Below are positions 46,502-54,636 of a stretch of 64,000 nucleotides of DNA, in pieces. The DNA is from JAKIVR01 sp035933635 (GTDB taxonomy: Archaea; Thermoplasmatota; Thermoplasmata; Lutacidiplasmatales; UBA184): the NCBI GenBank assembly GCA_035933635.1, contig DASYYY010000036.1:12735-76734 (forward strand), in the 5' to 3' direction. Below the pieces are notes generated by a model. It saw only the letters and a list, made by a program, of their open reading frames with translations, ran no database searches and was not told the DNA's origin. Made by a program: the position numbers and the translations under genes. How positions within the stretch are numbered: the stretch's first letter is position 1; each line of letters begins with the position of its first letter.

Positions 46502-46882
46502 TCGAGCCAAGCTGACGGTGAGCATCGTCGGCTCGAGTCGCCGCCCGTCGTTCGGGAGCCTCGAGAAGGACCCGATTGGACGTTGCGGCGCAACCGCGGG
46601 TATGTGGACGCGAATCTTTAGGGTCGGGTGACCACTACTTCGGACTCGTGGGTCAGTTGCGCAAGGGGCTCGGCCGGTGCGAGGGAGCGAGGCGTCGATC
46701 GACAGCGCTGTTGAACTAGGGCCGGGCATATCGGATGCCGCCATAGCTCAGCAGGGCGACCATCGTCAGGCCGATTCCCCGAAAACGACCCGCAAGGCTT
46801 CCCCGCCTCCACGGGGAGCTAACCTGTTCCCCTCCCCGGATGCGCCGGGGAGGGTCCTCTTTATTCCGGGACATATCCGGTC
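46502..46882. other. Left element boundary region: att repeat and two hairpins
   Basis: These 381 bases lie between the kelch gene and the first element gene. They hold the 16-bp partial tRNA sequence (46736-46751) and two tandem stems. The first is TCCCCG/CGGGGA (46800-46817). The second is a perfect 10-bp stem CCCTCCCCGG/CCGGGGAGGG (46830-46854), followed by TCCTCTTTATT, which also contains the TATA-like box of the next gene. The stems could insulate the element from host transcription. Confidence 0.5.
46736..46751 (+). repeat. attL candidate: 16-bp copy of the tRNA-Thr 5' end
   Basis: TGCCGCCATAGCTCAG is identical to 59095-59110, the first 15 bases of tRNA-Thr plus one preceding base. The rest of the tRNA is not present here, so this is not a gene. 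A second copy beside an integrase gene 12.36 kb away marks the two ends of an integrated element. Confidence 0.75.
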
Positions 46883-47266
46883 GTGGTTCGGAAGGAAAAG
46901 GATTGGAAGGCGGGAGAACTTCCCGAGGATCTTGACGAATTCGCGGATTGGCTTGACTGGGAAATCCACGACGAAGAACGCATCCGGGACGAGATGTCCG
47001 CTGTCGCGGATGCAATCAAGGACCCGGGGATGCGCAGACTCCAAAACTCTTACGTCTTCTCTCAGAACTGTCTGATTCAGACGCTTACCGCCCTTGCCCT
47101 CGCCGTAATCTACGCTCGTGAAGAGATTGAACGTGGAGGCGAGGAGGCTGAGACGCGGATGAAAAAGCTCGCGGGGGAGTATGCCAAGAGCCTCATTGCT
47201 TTCCGATCTCGAGACAGGCCCACCTCGGCAAAAAGGCCCAAGGATTGGGATCCTGGGTTGGCCTGA
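46883..47266 (+). CDS. Small acidic element-borne protein, unknown
   Basis: The product is a 127-residue soluble protein from GTG 46883. A TATA-like CTTTATTC lies about 22-25 bases upstream, predicting a leaderless transcript. The first half is very acidic and helical (ELPEDLDEFADWLDWEIHDEERI), and the middle contains a less polar helix (CLIQTLTALALAVIYAREEIERG). No domain was recognised. It is the first gene inside the left element end and convergent with the next two-gene operon. Confidence 0.6.
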   Translation: MVRKEKDWKAGELPEDLDEFADWLDWEIHDEERIRDEMSAVADAIKDPGMRRLQNSYVFSQNCLIQTLTALALAVIYAREEIERGGEEAETRMKKLAGEYAKSLIAFRSRDRPTSAKRPKDWDPGLA

Positions 47267-47327
47267 CCGCTGCGGCGCTGGACTCCGTATGAGGCACCGG
47301 CCCTAAAGCGATCTAGCGTTGCCGGCC

Positions 47328-47353
47328 CCCGGGGGGTCGGAGGACCCCCCGGG
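47328..47353. terminator. Perfect 11-bp hairpin between convergent genes
   Basis: Arms CCCGGGGGGTC (47328-47338) and GACCCCCCGGG (47343-47353) enclose the loop GGAG. It sits between the stops of convergent genes 46883-47266 and 47391-47792, so it could work as a two-way transcription barrier. Confidence 0.55.
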
Positions 47354-47390
47354 TCCCCGGGAATGGGTTCAAGCCGCTACCCGGATCGGC

Positions 47391-47792
47391 CTAGTCCTTG
47401 AACCCCGCGTTCGCGAACTTGGTGCCGGTGTTCGTAACGAAGTACGCCTTCGACCCGTTCTTCTTCTCGGCGGCCGGCGCCATGTACCCGCGGCGGCCGT
47501 TCTGGTAGAGCAGGTCGGACGGATTCCCGGGCGTCGGCTCTTTCGCCTGCCCGAACGCAGCCACGATTTCGTCGGTCGTGAAGTTCACCGTGCCGTGCTG
47601 CTCGAGCCACACGGCGATGCCGAGCGCGGTGTCGACCGCCGTCTTCGGAGCCAAGCGGTTCAGGAACTCGCGAACGGTCTCCGGCTTGCTCGGGGACGAC
47701 GACGCCGGCGGCCCGGACTTGAGTCCGGCCTCCAGGACAGCCACGCGTTTTTCGAGCCCTGCGATCCGGAGTTGGAGATCGTCCTCGCTCAC
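47391..47792 (-). CDS. Element protein with N-terminal coiled coil, unknown
   Basis: The 133-residue product starts with a heptad-like helix (LQLRIAGLEKRVAVLEAGL, residues 6-24) and a Ser/Pro linker. A compact domain with ETVREFLNRLAPKTAVDTALGIAVWLEQHG and NFTTDEIVAAFGQAKEP may be a helix-turn-helix fold, and the end is basic and aromatic (GRRGYMAPAAEKKNGSKAYF). GTG 47792 overlaps the TGA of the gene upstream (GTGA), so the two are translated in coupling. A role in DNA binding or copy control is possible but unproven. Confidence 0.6.
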   Translation of the reverse strand: MSEDDLQLRIAGLEKRVAVLEAGLKSGPPASSSPSKPETVREFLNRLAPKTAVDTALGIAVWLEQHGTVNFTTDEIVAAFGQAKEPTPGNPSDLLYQNGRRGYMAPAAEKKNGSKAYFVTNTGTKFANAGFKD

Positions 47793-48442
47793 GGCGTCGC
47801 CTCCAACGGCCGTCCGCTGAGCGCCGCCAGTTCAGATGCGAGCCGCCGTGACTCGACGCGCCCTGCCTCGGACAGCGTGTACCGTCGGCCCCGCTTGATA
47901 CCTTCAGTCAAGACGAGGCCTTTGGTAACCAGATCATCCAGGTGGGTGTCCACGCGGTCGAGGGCGTATCCGGTTTGGCGGAGCGCGGAGACCAGGAAGT
48001 ACCCGGTTGCACCGCGTTCGCCGGCTGCGTCGAAGGCCCCGAGCAGAACCATAGCTGCATCGCTTGTGCGCTCCGCCCCACTTGCCGTCGGTGGGAACTT
48101 CGGGCTTAGGACGTATATGTCCCCGACCCGCTTGGTCACGGATTTGAAGACGCTCGCCTCGGCGATGGGGGGTGAAGGGGCTCCCGTCGGCGCGAAGCTG
48201 TCCAGGGTGCCGACGGCCGGAGCGCCGAGGTAATCGTCTCCGATTCCGACCGAAGCCGGCGTGGGCAACGTGACATCACGCTCACGCGAACTAGGTGCCG
48301 GGATCCCCACGGTCGCGAACGCTCCCTTCGGGGTAAGGCCCCGCTCCTCCAACACCTTCAGCAGGTGGTCGACCTCTTCCACATTGTCTCCTTCCACGGA
48401 GAGATCGAACTTCCGTGTTAGGACTCGCACCTTTGCGGGCAT
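47789..48442 (-). CDS. Element protein with C-terminal winged helix
   Basis: The 217-residue protein has a basic beta-strand-like start (MPAKVRVLTRKFDLSVEG) and a short helix, then a Pro/Ala-rich linker. The C-terminal winged helix (about 125-205) contains AAMVLLGAFDAAGERGATGYFLVSALRQ, YALDRVDTHLDDLVTKGLV and the wing GRRYTLSEAGRVESRRL. The ATG at 48442 is supported by a TATA-like GATAAATAC (minus strand, about 48467-48475). It heads a coupled pair with 47391-47792 and is divergent from the cyclase-like gene, so it may be a regulator of the element. Confidence 0.65.
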   Translation of the reverse strand: MPAKVRVLTRKFDLSVEGDNVEEVDHLLKVLEERGLTPKGAFATVGIPAPSSRERDVTLPTPASVGIGDDYLGAPAVGTLDSFAPTGAPSPPIAEASVFKSVTKRVGDIYVLSPKFPPTASGAERTSDAAMVLLGAFDAAGERGATGYFLVSALRQTGYALDRVDTHLDDLVTKGLVLTEGIKRGRRYTLSEAGRVESRRLASELAALSGRPLEATP

Positions 48443-48638
48443 AGTACCCGACACCAACGCGGCCCAGTATTTATCAGAGCCGGCGCTCTAAACATAAATG
48501 GGCGTTTTTCACGCTCACGGAGTCGGACTCGTAGGGAGGTGTACGAAACACTCCGTCGCAGGGTGTTTCATGGTCAACTGATTCGAGCGGGCTCGCGAGC
48601 CCCCGGCTGCTTTAGCAGAAGTATGCCATGGGGTGCCG
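48443..48638. promoter_or_regulatory. Divergent promoter region with GAAACAC/GTGTTTC inverted repeat
   Basis: Arms GAAACAC (48545-48551) and GTGTTTC (48563-48569) with an 11-base spacer lie between divergent genes. A TATA-like GATAAATAC serves the minus gene (48467-48475). CTGCTTTAGCAG (about 48607-48618), itself a short palindrome, lies 22-30 bases before ATG 48639. The inverted repeat is a plausible operator for the winged-helix protein encoded next to it. Confidence 0.45.
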
Positions 48639-49484
48639 ATGGGCAAGCACTCGAGGGCGGATTTCGATAAGTCAGTCCTGGCGCACAACCGGAGGATCTC
48701 CCTCATGGGCGAGGAGATAACCGTTTATGAAGTCCGGGGCGCCGTTGCCATGCTCGACGTGCTGGGCCTGAGGTCCCAGACTACTCCAGAGTTCCTGAAG
48801 CTGCTCTACTACCACACCTACGGCGAGAAGGGCTACCTTGAGCGCCGTGACCGGGGCGTCATAATTCCGATCTCGGTCGATGGCAAGCTCGGGAAAGCGC
48901 GAAAGGGCGCCTTACCCCCGAAGACGGCGGCCCATACATTTCAGGACAGTTTGGTCGTCTACGCATCTGGGAGACCCCCTTACCACAGGCTAGTCGAACA
49001 CCTCATGGACCGCCTGTTCGACCCCTTCCGGGACGCACTCATGGACGGCGTGTTCTTCCGCGGAGTCGTTTCAGTCGGAACCTTTTACGTTGTGGGGGAT
49101 ATCATCGCCGGTCCCGCGTTCTACGAGACGATCTCCTGGCACGACAGGCCCGAGTGGGCCGGCGTGTGCCTGACTCCTTCGGCGATGTATTCCTTCCAAC
49201 AAGCACGGCACGAGGGCGCCTCCCTTGGCTCCACGTTCCGCTATTCGGTTCCCCTAAGGGACGGAGGAACCCTAGATACGTGGGCACTGGCCTGGCCGAG
49301 GCACTTCGACCGGGGCGATCTCGTCTCCATCTTCTCTGAGATGAATATCCTCCCCGAGGTCGAGGCAAAGTTCCGGAACACTCTCGCATTCTACGACGCG
49401 GTTCGGCCACAAGTCATGAAGCAGGTTGAGGAGGAGGAAGAGGCGGCGCGCGTGGCCAGGCTGAGCCCAAAGAATCGGGGCTAG
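48639..49484 (+). CDS. Nucleotidyl-cyclase-like (class III fold) protein
   Basis: The 281-residue soluble protein has a weak but ordered likeness to class III nucleotidyl cyclases. An early strand with an aspartate is seen (VAMLDVLGLRSQ, near 38). A second aspartate lies in a strand hairpin (HTFQDSLVVYAS, near 112). Then come FFRGVVSVGTFYVVGDIIAGPAFYE (split here over a beta-hairpin and helix) and WAGVCLTPSAM. Both metal-site aspartates appear kept. A C-terminal acidic helix follows (QVEEEEEAARVARL). If active it could make a cyclic nucleotide, as in phage-defence cyclases, but no clear effector gene is adjacent. The start at 48639 is preferred over GTG 48633. Confidence 0.5.
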   Translation: MGKHSRADFDKSVLAHNRRISLMGEEITVYEVRGAVAMLDVLGLRSQTTPEFLKLLYYHTYGEKGYLERRDRGVIIPISVDGKLGKARKGALPPKTAAHTFQDSLVVYASGRPPYHRLVEHLMDRLFDPFRDALMDGVFFRGVVSVGTFYVVGDIIAGPAFYETISWHDRPEWAGVCLTPSAMYSFQQARHEGASLGSTFRYSVPLRDGGTLDTWALAWPRHFDRGDLVSIFSEMNILPEVEAKFRNTLAFYDAVRPQVMKQVEEEEEAARVARLSPKNRG

Positions 49485-49906
49485 CTCCGCGCATTCGAGG
49501 CGAGCTGGCCCACCCGATTCGACTAGCCCGGCGCCGCGGCAGCGTCAGCCATGTCGTCCGTCGCGGTCCGTTTCGACCCGGGGTCCGGTGCCGTCTGGAT
49601 CCTCGCCGCCTCCAGGGGCGCTTGACTCTTCTGCAGTTGGCTCGCGGATATCGCCCTCTCCGAGGAGAGCTTCGACATCCGCGGTCGGTGTCGGCTCGAG
49701 CGGTTCCGGAGCCGGTTCAGATGCCGGCACCCGGATCGGGGCAGTCGGCTCTGGTGGCGGAGGGGGAGGCTCGGAGGCGCCATGTTCGTTTTCTGAGGCT
49801 CCAGCGGGGGTCGGAGCCGGGGTCTGTTGGGTGATCCTCCGCGTATCGAGCTACAAGTTCGTGGCGCGCTAAGTAGGGCAGCCCCCGTGATCAGCTGACG
49901 ACCACC
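49485..49906. other. Region without a firm gene; Pro/Glu-rich open frame on the minus strand
   Basis: A minus-strand frame from about 49832 to 49545 encodes a low-complexity acidic Pro-rich peptide (for example EPPPPPPEPTAPIRVPASEP), but it has no ATG and only an internal GTG at 49730. Plus-strand frames here are Ser/Gly-rich shadows. It may be a remnant or a linker-rich gene using an unusual start; I do not call it. Confidence 0.35.
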
Positions 49907-50524
49907 ATGCCCTCCGCCGCGCTTTACGCTCGCGTTTCGACCGACCGCCAGGACCTCGAGCGACAGATTGTCGAGCTTCGCGAGTACGCCTCTCGGGCCG
50001 GACTGACCGTTGTCGAGGAGGTGTTTGAAACTGAGTCAGGGGCAAAGGCGGGACGGTCTGGAATCTCTCGGCTGCAAGAGTTGGCCCATCAGCGGAAGAT
50101 CGATGTCGTCGCTGTCTGGGAGATGTCGAGATTGACCCGAAGGGGGATCGGACCGCTGCTCGCGATCCTCAAGGGATTCGAGGCCCAAGGGGTTGACGTC
50201 GTAAGTCTGAGGGAGCCGTATCTCTCGACTGTTGGGGGTACTCGAGACCTACTTCTCTCGATCATCGGGTGGGTCGACCAGCAGGAACGAGAGCGAATCA
50301 GAGATCGGACAAGGAGCGCCCTTCGGCGGAGAATGGCGCTGGGTGTCAAGCTCGGTGCTGAGCCGCTTTGCGAGTGCGGCCACCGCAGGAAGGCCCTCAA
50401 GCGATCCGGCGGCCACCTACTTCATGCCCCAGGTTGCGGCCTCTGCGCCTGCCTCGACTACCGGCCTCGGACCGGAATGAGGGGGGGTCAGGTCGCGACG
50501 AGGGTCGTAGCCGCCTTGGAATGA
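49907..50524 (+). CDS. Serine recombinase (resolvase-like) with Cys-rich C terminus
   Basis: The 205-residue enzyme has the resolvase N-terminal domain: ALYARVSTDRQDLERQI with the nucleophile Ser near residue 11, VEEVFETESGAKAGR, VVAVWEMSRLTRRG with the catalytic arginines near 75, and WVDQQERERIRDRTRSAL as the long dimer helix. The usual helix-turn-helix end is not evident; residues 152-185 are rich in Cys and His (CECGHRRK, then HAPGCGLCACLDY), suggesting a small zinc-binding DNA-contact module. Likely roles are resolution of element multimers or DNA inversion. No partner transposase is adjacent. Confidence 0.88.
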   Translation: MPSAALYARVSTDRQDLERQIVELREYASRAGLTVVEEVFETESGAKAGRSGISRLQELAHQRKIDVVAVWEMSRLTRRGIGPLLAILKGFEAQGVDVVSLREPYLSTVGGTRDLLLSIIGWVDQQERERIRDRTRSALRRRMALGVKLGAEPLCECGHRRKALKRSGGHLLHAPGCGLCACLDYRPRTGMRGGQVATRVVAALE

Positions 50525-51226
50525 CGGTCGTCATTCTCGACCTTCGCATGAACCGTCTGGTCCCGCCTCTCGAACCTATCTGGACCTTACTCCCAAACCG
50601 AAAACTCGCTTTTGGATCTTATCATCGGCAGTTCTAGATACTAGTTCAGGGGATTAATCGCGCCGAGGAGTCAATGTTTGAAATCGGCTACATCTCATTT
50701 TGCTCCATTTCCAGCCCACGGATCCCCTGATCTGGCGCACCCTCGTGGTCGACCAAGTTGCTCCAATCCACCGCGTACGCGCCTATGCGGGGACAAACTT
50801 GCCTGAGTCTTTACCCCAATTACTGGCGTAACTCGACATCCAGAGGCAATCCCCTCTAGAGAAAACCGGTACACTGCCATTGCTTTGTCCCGTTCAGTCT
50901 GTTGCAGCCGAAATCGGTCGACGGGCAATGAATCCTGGAGAAACTGCCTCCTCCCGCTCGTCAAGGCGCGTCGGGAGATTGGGGAAGAGGGTTGGTGCGA
51001 GAAACCAAGCAGGGGCTACGGGTTAGGCACCGGGTTCGGTCTGGGGGAGCTCAACTGTTCCGAAATACAGTTCGCTCAACTCAAGGGAGAGCCCAAGGGG
51101 GAAGGCGTCCGCTACTCGAACCACGTAGTTTGCGAGGGCAAGAGAAGGTAAGCCGGACATCCTCCGGTTGGAGCGGCCGTTTGGAGGCAGCAAGGGACAA
51201 AGTAGTAGCCGAGTTGACTCTACCTC
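50525..51226. other. 700-base stretch with no recognised gene, AT-richer
   Basis: Several short frames exist on both strands (for example 50695-50964 minus and 50885-51151 plus), but none has a convincing codon pattern, promoter or family signal. The composition differs from the chromosome. It may be decayed element sequence or hold an origin or non-coding RNA; I see no array of repeats. Confidence 0.4.
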
Positions 51227-52078
51227 ATGGATGGGCCTGAGACCTCCTCTAGTCGCGCTCGCTACCTGACCACGCTCGCGTTGCCCCCGGCCGAAACGAT
51301 TTTTCGACATCCGATGCACGTCTTTCGGACAAGTTTGGACCAGGTGGCAGCCCTTCTCTCCCCTCGACTTCATCCTCCGCCGCCCGGACGCCGGTTCGTC
51401 GACTCTCCTGTCGATCTAGTAGCCGAGTTGGCAGGGATTTCACGGGACGTGGCCGCGGCCCTAGTGGCGGAGGCCCCCACTGATCGACTAGTGCAGGAGA
51501 TGATCGAGGGGGTCAGCCGAGGGATTCCCCGTGAGCTCGCCAGAGCTCAGGCGCCCCCACCCACACGTGCCTGGCAGGCCATGCTCGCCGGAATCTACGG
51601 CTTGATCCGAGCTCTCAGGCCTGAGAAGGTCGTCGAGACGGGTGTGGGCCTAATGGGGGCCAGCAGCACATTTGTGTTGCAAGCTCTCGACCGCAACAGC
51701 TTCGGGAACCTATGGTCCGTCGACCTGGACCGATATGCCACTTTGTTCGGAGTCCACGTAGGTCAAGGCATTCCGCCTCGCCTCAAGACTCGGCACAATC
51801 TCGTTGTGGGAGATGTTCGCCGAGAACTTGAAGGAACTCTAGCTGCTGCACCCGCTCCAACAGTTTTCATTCATGATTCGCTTCATACTTACAGCAACAT
51901 GATATCTGAATACGACCTCGCATGGAAGTACCTCACCCAAGGCGGGATCCTTCTATCCGACGATGCCACGAACAGCGCGTTCGATGACTTTTCTCACAGC
52001 GTGGGGGCGCAGGCCGCCTTCTGCGACTGCGGATCGATTTATGCCGGAACTATGAAAGGGCGACGAGTCGTCCGATAG
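51227..52078 (+). CDS. Class I SAM-dependent methyltransferase (Methyltransf_24-type)
   Basis: The 283-residue protein has a mixed helical N-terminal half and a Rossmann core starting near residue 135: KVVETGVGLMGASSTFVLQAL (motif I, written here in full as one 21-residue block KVVETGVGL plus MGASSTFVLQAL), LWSVDLDRYA with the ribose-binding acid, VVGDVRRELE, PTVFIHDSLHTYSNM and GGILLSDDATN. All cofactor-binding positions look intact, in contrast to the relative at 15860-16726. Such enzymes often methylate sugars or small surface groups. It precedes the tailspike-like gene on the same strand by about 100 bases, so a link to surface glycans or virion decoration is possible. Confidence 0.8.
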   Translation: MDGPETSSSRARYLTTLALPPAETIFRHPMHVFRTSLDQVAALLSPRLHPPPPGRRFVDSPVDLVAELAGISRDVAAALVAEAPTDRLVQEMIEGVSRGIPRELARAQAPPPTRAWQAMLAGIYGLIRALRPEKVVETGVGLMGASSTFVLQALDRNSFGNLWSVDLDRYATLFGVHVGQGIPPRLKTRHNLVVGDVRRELEGTLAAAPAPTVFIHDSLHTYSNMISEYDLAWKYLTQGGILLSDDATNSAFDDFSHSVGAQAAFCDCGSIYAGTMKGRRVVR

Positions 52079-52180
52079 AGGGTGATTGGCGTACACATGA
52101 TTTGAAACCGGTTCCCAGCTTGACAGGGTCACCAAAAGTAGATATTCCGCAAGCGAGTAAGTCGCTGGGGGTCGACCAGG

Positions 52181-53596
52181 ATGTCTAACTGGAGTGCGAT
52201 CGCGGCCGCGGGAAAGCCTGTCATAACTGTATCAAGTGGAACTATCGCGAGTTCCGGCGCAGATTTCGGTTCTGACTCGACCTCAAACGCGACACCTGGC
52301 TCGGCTGGCAACGGCACACCAACCTCCACGAACGGGATTAATGAGGCGTTGAATTGGGCTTCCTCGAACGGGATCCCGACTGTCCTTCTCCTCCCGGGAA
52401 CATTTACAGTTACGGCGTCGGTAGTGATCCCGGCTAACGGCATGACTCTGCTCGGCTCAGGTGGTGGCATTGTGCCTTCAGCCGGTTTTGCCGGTGGAAA
52501 CTCCGCGACGAACCCCGTTGGGAGCGTGATTTCTGTAACAACAGCTGGCATCGACGCCATTCAAATCACAGGAACCTCTGCTAACCCCATCCGAAATGTT
52601 TACCTCGGAGGCTTCTCTGTAGTTTTTGCCAGTTCCCTCTCCTCTACAGGTCACGGGATAAATTGCACGCCGCCAAGCGACCCGAATCATTCCGGTTACT
52701 ACCTCCAAGGTCTGACTGGCTCGGTTTTCAGCAACATATTCGTCTCAGGCAATGGTACCGGCCACTTTGCTTTCAACTTCATTAATCAAGTCTATAACAT
52801 TTATGAGAACTTGTCCTGCCAAGGAGGGCTCGGCCTCAAATTCGAACAGAACGACTTTTCGAACAACAATTATGGGAACTCCGTCTTTCGCAACATTATC
52901 CTAGGCACGACCAGCAACAGCAACAACAATCCTCCGGTCCAGTTTGTGGGAAAAGTGGCCAACACCGTCAACCTTTGTGTCTTCGACCGGTTTCAGGTCG
53001 GCTTTGAAGCGATCTCACCGGCTACTCAGGCGGGTTGCCCCGCTATCCTGATGAAGAACTGCACGTGGATGGTCTTCAATGGATTGGACATTGAATACGC
53101 GACGGGGGGTGGAGCCGTGTTCTTCCCCATGCAGATGAGCAATTGTGCCATCATCCAGATCAACAACGTCAATGCTGGAGCGGCCGGCAGTAACATCGAT
53201 TTGGTCGGAGGCTCTTACAACATCGTATTCGTATCTCCAAACGACATTACTCTGACTAACAGCGACAGCAGTACTCTTAGCGGAATTCTGGTAGTCGGCG
53301 GGTCCTTGTACAGCATCCCCTCTACAGGCCTCCAATCGATACGTTGGATCGGGGCCCCTGTGCAGGCGATTAGTTCCGTTTCGTCAAGCGCTAGTCCGTG
53401 GAAGTACGTCAATCCGAATGCATACGATGTTACCGCGATCGTTTTCGGAGGCACAACTACCCAAGTCATAGTCCAGCGAGGCGGTACTCAGAAGACGATT
53501 TCAGTAACACAAGGCGAATTTTACCTCGCCTCAGGCGATACCATCTGGATTTACTACTCTGGTTCTGCGCCAACGTTGGTAATCATTCCGCATTGA
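52181..53596 (+). CDS. Beta-helix (pectate-lyase-like) protein, resembles viral tailspike or fibre
   Basis: The 471-residue product has no signal peptide or membrane helix. After an N-terminal segment rich in Ser/Gly/Ala comes TNGINEALNWASSNGIPTVLL and PGTFTVTASVVIPANGMTLLG, the opening of Pectate_lyase_3-type right-handed beta-helices, as found in phage tailspikes. Asn-rich turns follow (NNYGNSVFRNIILG, NCAIIQINNVNAG), and the end is a small beta-rich domain (TQVIVQRGGTQKTISV). Absence of export signals with a fibre-like fold fits a virion receptor-binding or depolymerase protein. Codon use is less GC-rich than in flanking host genes. This is the strongest hint of a viral origin for the element. 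Confidence 0.72.
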   Translation: MSNWSAIAAAGKPVITVSSGTIASSGADFGSDSTSNATPGSAGNGTPTSTNGINEALNWASSNGIPTVLLLPGTFTVTASVVIPANGMTLLGSGGGIVPSAGFAGGNSATNPVGSVISVTTAGIDAIQITGTSANPIRNVYLGGFSVVFASSLSSTGHGINCTPPSDPNHSGYYLQGLTGSVFSNIFVSGNGTGHFAFNFINQVYNIYENLSCQGGLGLKFEQNDFSNNNYGNSVFRNIILGTTSNSNNNPPVQFVGKVANTVNLCVFDRFQVGFEAISPATQAGCPAILMKNCTWMVFNGLDIEYATGGGAVFFPMQMSNCAIIQINNVNAGAAGSNIDLVGGSYNIVFVSPNDITLTNSDSSTLSGILVVGGSLYSIPSTGLQSIRWIGAPVQAISSVSSSASPWKYVNPNAYDVTAIVFGGTTTQVIVQRGGTQKTISVTQGEFYLASGDTIWIYYSGSAPTLVIIPH

Positions 53597-54171
53597 ACCT
53601 TGTCCCGGGATCGATAGATTGTACGGCCCGAATCGAACCTTGTAACATGTATTCGACTTCTTCGGGGGGAATCTGACCCACGACTCCAGTTTGGCTATCG
53701 ACCGATGACTTCTCCTGGGGGCTAGTTATCCCTCCGCTGAGGCCCCGGCCCTTGATGGGCTCGAAGTCGTTGCCTGATCTCTTCAGCATTTGTTGACCCG
53801 CTGGGGCCGCGAGATGTGCTTAATCGGCTCCCGCTACGCTGCTGGTGCCGATAAACAAGTCAAGTAGCCTGCCCGCGGGTGGGAGACATAGAACATCGGA
53901 CGACTGATGAGGTTCCCCGGGAACACCGGGAGCGGATCCGCTGAGCACTACGACTCGGAAGCAGGAAGGGTCATCCCGATAAAACGATGGAACAGGCTCC
54001 GCTCTGGTGGAATGCGAGGAGGGGACTCGTGTGAAACTTTCCTCCCGGGCCGCTTCGGCACCGCCGCCCGTCTCGGCGGCCGCCCTGTCATATTGGGTGG
54101 GCCCCCGACTGGCCGGATGAGAGCGTTGAGGACCTTTCGTGCATTAAGTACCCCAAGCTGCGTGATTGATC
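53597..54171. other. Intergenic region within the element
   Basis: These 575 bases lack a convincing gene. A plus frame at 53907-54212 has no family signal and overlaps the promoter of the next gene. A TATA-like CATTAAGT (about 54142-54149) lies 25 bases before ATG 54172. A weak stem ATCGGC/GCCGAT (53823-53854) is present. Confidence 0.4.
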
Positions 54172-54636
54172 ATGCCAGTGAAAAAGCGCCCGTTGGTCAC
54201 CGCGAACGTTAGCCCTCAAACCCTCGAGATATTGAAGGAGCGCGCCGCTGAGCGCGGCTTGTCGCTTCGAGATTACTGTGCGAGCGTTCTAACGAGCGTT
54301 TGTGAAACTCCGTCGGACCCGGATCTTCGAGCGCCAGAGGAGCGCTCGGTCGAGCGTACCGGCGAACGCTCAGGTCTTGGTCTGCCCGGATTCGTGCCCG
54401 TTCTCATTCGAATGAGGGACGATGCCCGAGACGGCGCGTCCGCTCAGGAGTTAGAACGGAACGCCCCCCCGAACTGCGGGCGGGGAGACTCGTCGACGGA
54501 CCAACTCCCTCCTGATCCGAAGGGGGCCGCGGAGACTTTTGCTCGGGAGCTTCAGCTTGTCCGAAAGTCTTGGCTCTGGAGGCAGGCCCTTCAGGATGGC
54601 CTGCTAAACGAGGAGCTCGCCGCCCGCGCGGATTGA
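54172..54636 (+). CDS. Ribbon-helix-helix-like element protein
   Basis: The 154-residue protein begins with a CopG/Arc-like unit: PLVTANVSPQTLEILKERA, then ERGLSLRDYCASVLTSV (residues 6-45), the strand-helix-helix order of small DNA-binding repressors. The remainder is polar, Arg/Glu-rich and of unknown fold, ending in a helix LVRKSWLWRQALQDGLL. ATG 54172 is favoured by a TATA-like box 25 bases upstream (leaderless). It could control element genes or copy number. Confidence 0.6.
   Translation: MPVKKRPLVTANVSPQTLEILKERAAERGLSLRDYCASVLTSVCETPSDPDLRAPEERSVERTGERSGLGLPGFVPVLIRMRDDARDGASAQELERNAPPNCGRGDSSTDQLPPDPKGAAETFARELQLVRKSWLWRQALQDGLLNEELAARAD

Noticed and set aside
46737..46812. A second tRNA-Thr gene
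   Set aside because: Only the first 15 bases match; the following sequence cannot form anticodon or T arms. It is treated as an att remnant.
49523..49872. Short Pro/Glu-rich or Ser/Gly-rich frames on both strands
   Set aside because: They have low complexity, no ATG in the best frame, and no promoter or family signal.
48639..49906. A complete Pycsar-type defence system
   Set aside because: Only a cyclase-like protein is seen. No effector with TIR, membrane or nuclease features follows, so the system call is not made.
53907..54212. A 101-codon plus-strand frame
   Set aside because: No domain is evident, it overlaps the promoter and start of the better supported RHH-like gene, and its codon pattern is not coding-like.
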